A stretch of 20,201 nt of DNA, from IMG/VR virus record IMGVR_UViG_3300046811_000142, positions 1 to 20,201 of that record, one strand, 5' to 3'. Positions 18,293-20,201 of the stretch are shown here, piece by piece. A program made the position numbers and the translations under genes. The notes under the pieces were generated by a model. That model was not told the origin of the DNA. It made no database searches and saw only the letters and a program-made list of their open reading frames with translations. Within the stretch, counting starts at the first letter, position 1; every line of letters starts with the position of its first letter. This DNA is from a virus.

Positions 18293-19812
18293 GCGAACAC
18301 CACCCACGGCATGGCCTCTTCCTCCGAGCCTTTGGTAAGCAGGCCCCAGAGGGCATGAGTTGCCGAAACCAGGGACGTGATGTCGGTGGCCGCCGTCCGC
18401 CGATCCCATGCCGTGCCACCGTCGCCCACGGTGCGGGTTCCGGCTCCACGTAGGGCCAGGGACAGTTCAGGCTGGCCGACATGGGCCACGATGCGTTCCC
18501 CCGGGTTTTCGCTGGTGGCCGCATCATAGATCATGCCAAACGCGGCGGCTACGTCCCGGCCGGTCATCGACACGAACTCCACCCCGCTGGCGGCCACATC
18601 AGCCGCGATAGAACCGGCCGGGCCGCCTGTGTCCACGACCACCGCACACGGCTTCCACTTCCCGGCCAGGATGGCTAGGGCCTGTGGAACCCAGGCCGAG
18701 CCGGGGCCGGACAGCAGCACCTCGACCACAAGGACGCCACCGGTCGTCCGGTAGGCGGCCGAGATCGTGGATCGCACCGGTCCGGCCGCCCGCGGGGACA
18801 CGTCCACGGCCAGGGCTGGCTGGCCAGCCATCTCGGCCGCCGCTACGGGGTCCATCTCCAGGCGTTCCCACTGGGCCTTGGTGATCACGGTGTATCCGGC
18901 AGAGAGGTCCGGCGGCCAGGCGCCCAGGCGCTCCCGCGCGAAACCGGCCGGGTCCATGGTGGCCCGCTCCCGGTCGATCGCCTCGTCGCTGATTCGGTGC
19001 GGGTAGGCCGGGTTCGCGGACGCACGGAGTGCCAGGTCGTCCAGGATGCAGCCGTCCTCGGTTGGCCGGTGGGTGCACCGGCCAGACCGGCAGGGGCCGA
19101 TCTGGTCCAGCGTGAAGTCGGCGCCGTAATCGATGTAGGTCATGCCCGGCGTCCCGGCCAGGGCGGCATTACGCGCCCGGAACAGGGCCTCACCGGTGCC
19201 GGGGTCGAGCGGGGGCGAGGACATCAGCCAGAGTTGCGGGTTGGGCCGGGCAGACAGTGCCGGAAGGGTCGCGTCCACCTGGGCGGCCACCAGTGCATAG
19301 GCCTCGTTCCAGAGCAGCTTGTCAAAAGAGAATCCGCGACCGGCTCCCTTGGACCGCGCCAGGAAGCGCATCCGGTTGCCGTTCAGTAGCTCGATCGCCT
19401 CTTCACCGTTGGCCTGGGCGATGCGCTTCACCTGGCGCCTGAGGTCGTCGGTATTGGTGATCAGGGCCACCAGGCGGCGGAAAGCCTCCATGGCCGTCTT
19501 GTATTCGTGTGCCGAGTGGCCGATCAGGCGCTCACCGGTGAGGAAGAGCCAGCCGAGACCTAGGGCCTCGGCAATGCCGTCTTTGCCGTTCTGGCGGGGC
19601 ACGATCTCAGTGACCTGGAAGCTGGCCCATTTGCCGTCCTCGCGCTCGCCCAGACCAATCGTCATGTCACGGCCCTGCCACGGGTCCAGGATCAGCCCGG
19701 CGCTGGCGGCCAGCTCGATAAACTCCGGGCCGCTGGAGTAGGGCGCGGGCGGGTAGTGGCAGATCCTGGGCAGGACGAGGCCGCTTGCCGTGGTCTCCAG
19801 TAGGTCAGACAC
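18289..19812 (-). CDS. terminase large subunit
   Basis: 507 aa from GTG 19812. ATPase domain: V-P-R-Q-N-G-K-D (72-77 is the PRQNGK form of Walker A), Walker B at L-L-W-N-E-A-Y (168-170), and the coupling motif L-M-S-S-P-P at 196-201. Nuclease domain: candidate metal-binding acids are D337 in A-L-A-V-D-V-S, D394 in V-V-V-D-T-G-G and D477 in A-A-T-D-I-T. The Walker B has Asn where Asp is usual. A Cys-rich loop (C241, C246, C255) lies between the domains. It cuts concatemeric DNA and pumps it into the prohead at the portal. No small subunit gene is seen in the window; it may lie to the right. The Shine-Dalgarno GGGGGTGA is part of a hairpin upstream. Confidence 0.93.
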   Translation of the reverse strand: MSDLLETTASGLVLPRICHYPPAPYSSGPEFIELAASAGLILDPWQGRDMTIGLGEREDGKWASFQVTEIVPRQNGKDGIAEALGLGWLFLTGERLIGHSAHEYKTAMEAFRRLVALITNTDDLRRQVKRIAQANGEEAIELLNGNRMRFLARSKGAGRGFSFDKLLWNEAYALVAAQVDATLPALSARPNPQLWLMSSPPLDPGTGEALFRARNAALAGTPGMTYIDYGADFTLDQIGPCRSGRCTHRPTEDGCILDDLALRASANPAYPHRISDEAIDRERATMDPAGFARERLGAWPPDLSAGYTVITKAQWERLEMDPVAAAEMAGQPALAVDVSPRAAGPVRSTISAAYRTTGGVLVVEVLLSGPGSAWVPQALAILAGKWKPCAVVVDTGGPAGSIAADVAASGVEFVSMTGRDVAAAFGMIYDAATSENPGERIVAHVGQPELSLALRGAGTRTVGDGGTAWDRRTAATDITSLVSATHALWGLLTKGSEEEAMPWVVFA

Positions 19813-19815
19813 GAA

Positions 19816-19850
19816 TCACCCCCGGCACCATCGTACGGTGCCGGGGGTGA
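19816..19850 (-). terminator. stem-loop before the terminase gene, includes its Shine-Dalgarno
   Basis: TCACCCCCGGCACC (19816-19829 on plus) pairs perfectly with GGTGCCGGGGGTGA (19837-19850), a 14-bp stem with a 7-nt loop. On the minus-strand mRNA the 3' arm contains GGGGGUGA and ends 3 nt before the GTG start of terminase, so the only visible Shine-Dalgarno is inside the stem. There is no T-run after it. It could be a leaky terminator after the KOW gene, a translation-blocking hairpin, or both. Confidence 0.7.
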
Positions 19851-19862
19851 GGTTGATCAGGA

Positions 19863-20186
19863 TCAGGCGGGCAGGTCCTCGCCGGACTGGCGGGCGTCCT
19901 GGCCCCAGTCGATCCGGCCGACGCGGTTGGCGAACCCGGGATACCGGGAGTCGAGCGCGTGGACCAGGTCCTGGATCGTGTTGTGGCTGGCCACGACCTG
20001 GGCGAGTTCGCCCTGGGTGATGGTGGCCTCGTCCGGCGCCTTGATGTTGGTCCGCTTCTGGGTGATGAGTTCGCCGTCCTTCATCTCCAGGACCACGGTG
20101 TCGGCGTTGGTCAGCTTGACCTCGCCCTCGTCGCCGGACCGCTTGCCTCGCTTGATGGTTACGGTGTCGCCCGCCTGAATACTCAT
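19863..20186 (-). CDS. KOW-domain small protein, first gene of the leftward unit
   Basis: 107 aa. Residues 4-48 form a KOW-type SH3 barrel: A-G-D-T-V-T-I-K-R-G-K-R-S-G-D-E-G-E-V, then T-V-V-L-E-M-K-D-G and a final strand. The G-D-x-V-x-I-x-x-G-x(4)-G-x-V spacing is that of NusG and ribosomal protein L24 KOW motifs, which bind RNA or protein. Residues 55-80 are a helix (I-T-Q-G-E-L-A-Q-V-V-A-S-H) and the tail is acidic. It starts at an ATG 6 nt from a TATAGT box, so a leaderless mRNA is likely. Being the first late gene before a hairpin, it may act on transcription or RNA; this is inference. A small packaging role is another option. Confidence 0.72.
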   Translation of the reverse strand: MSIQAGDTVTIKRGKRSGDEGEVKLTNADTVVLEMKDGELITQKRTNIKAPDEATITQGELAQVVASHNTIQDLVHALDSRYPGFANRVGRIDWGQDARQSGEDLPA

Positions 20187-20192
20187 GCCCCT

Positions 20193-20201
20193 ACTATAGC
20201 A
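20193..20201 (-). promoter_or_regulatory. leftward promoter, extended -10 TGCTATAGT
   Basis: On the minus strand TGC-TATAGT (20201-20193) is an extended -10 identical in nine bases to that at 1368-1376. AGGGGC separates it from ATG 20186. The -35 would be outside the window. It is the only promoter seen upstream of the late genes, so it may drive the entire structural operon. Confidence 0.65.

Noticed and set aside
1-20201. CRISPR array, tRNA, insertion sequence or attachment site
   Set aside because: No regularly spaced repeats, cloverleaf-like segment, transposase or terminal repeats, or integrase-linked core were seen on reading both strands.

Overview
This window is a stretch of a high-GC bacteriophage (or prophage) genome, most likely a long-tailed siphovirus of an actinobacterial host. 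The evidence is the strongly GC-biased third codon positions, frequent GTG starts, the HK97-type head module (terminase, portal, protease, capsid), a 685-residue tape measure protein with a frameshifted chaperone gene before it, and a GH25 endolysin followed by several small membrane proteins. No integrase, repressor of known type, attachment site, tRNA or CRISPR array is visible, so lytic or temperate lifestyle is undecided. The host cannot be named from this sequence alone.

Layout. About 90 percent of the window is one leftward (minus-strand) late transcription unit read from the right edge to about 1615. In order of transcription: a KOW-domain small protein with its own promoter (20186-19863); a hairpin; terminase large subunit (19812-18289); portal (18292-16712); a peptidoglycan-binding-domain protein (16715-16185); prohead protease (16171-15422); major capsid protein (15438-13984); a hairpin; an acidic 118-aa protein (13900-13544); a hairpin; a glycosyltransferase (13464-12643); a head-tail connector fused to a tail-terminator-like domain (12646-11597); two related tail-tube-like proteins (11600-10875 and 10861-10436); an HK97 gp10-like protein (10432-9932); the tail assembly chaperone pair made by a -1 frameshift at CCCAAAA (9919-9434 and 9919-9309); tape measure (9304-7247); a 906-aa tail-tip protein (7244-4524); a 176-aa minor tail protein (4514-3984); endolysin (3951-3085); a 130-aa beta-rich protein (3088-2696); and four small genes, three of them membrane proteins (2669-1615). 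Genes are tightly packed, with repeated ATGA or GTGA stop/start overlaps that imply translational coupling.

The left 1.6 kb is a separate rightward cassette: a GIY-YIG nuclease-like protein with a C-terminal membrane anchor (172-666), an XRE-type helix-turn-helix protein (663-893), a two-TM protein (890-1357) and a 59-aa protein with its own promoter (1383-1562). It converges on the late unit at a perfect 36-bp palindromic terminator (1568-1603). A divergent control region (about 35-108) separates it from a leftward gene cut by the window edge.

The points most worth a second look are: (1) a recurring promoter core TATAGT placed exactly 6 nt before an ATG at three genes, implying leaderless mRNAs; (2) the membrane-anchored GIY-YIG protein and its small cassette; (3) the KOW protein at the head of the late unit, followed by a hairpin that contains the terminase Shine-Dalgarno sequence; (4) an overlapping -1 frame in the holin gene that encodes a further TM segment and ends in a coupled GTGA; (5) the connector/terminator fusion; (6) tandem tail-tube-like paralogues; (7) the peptidoglycan-binding protein in the head module.
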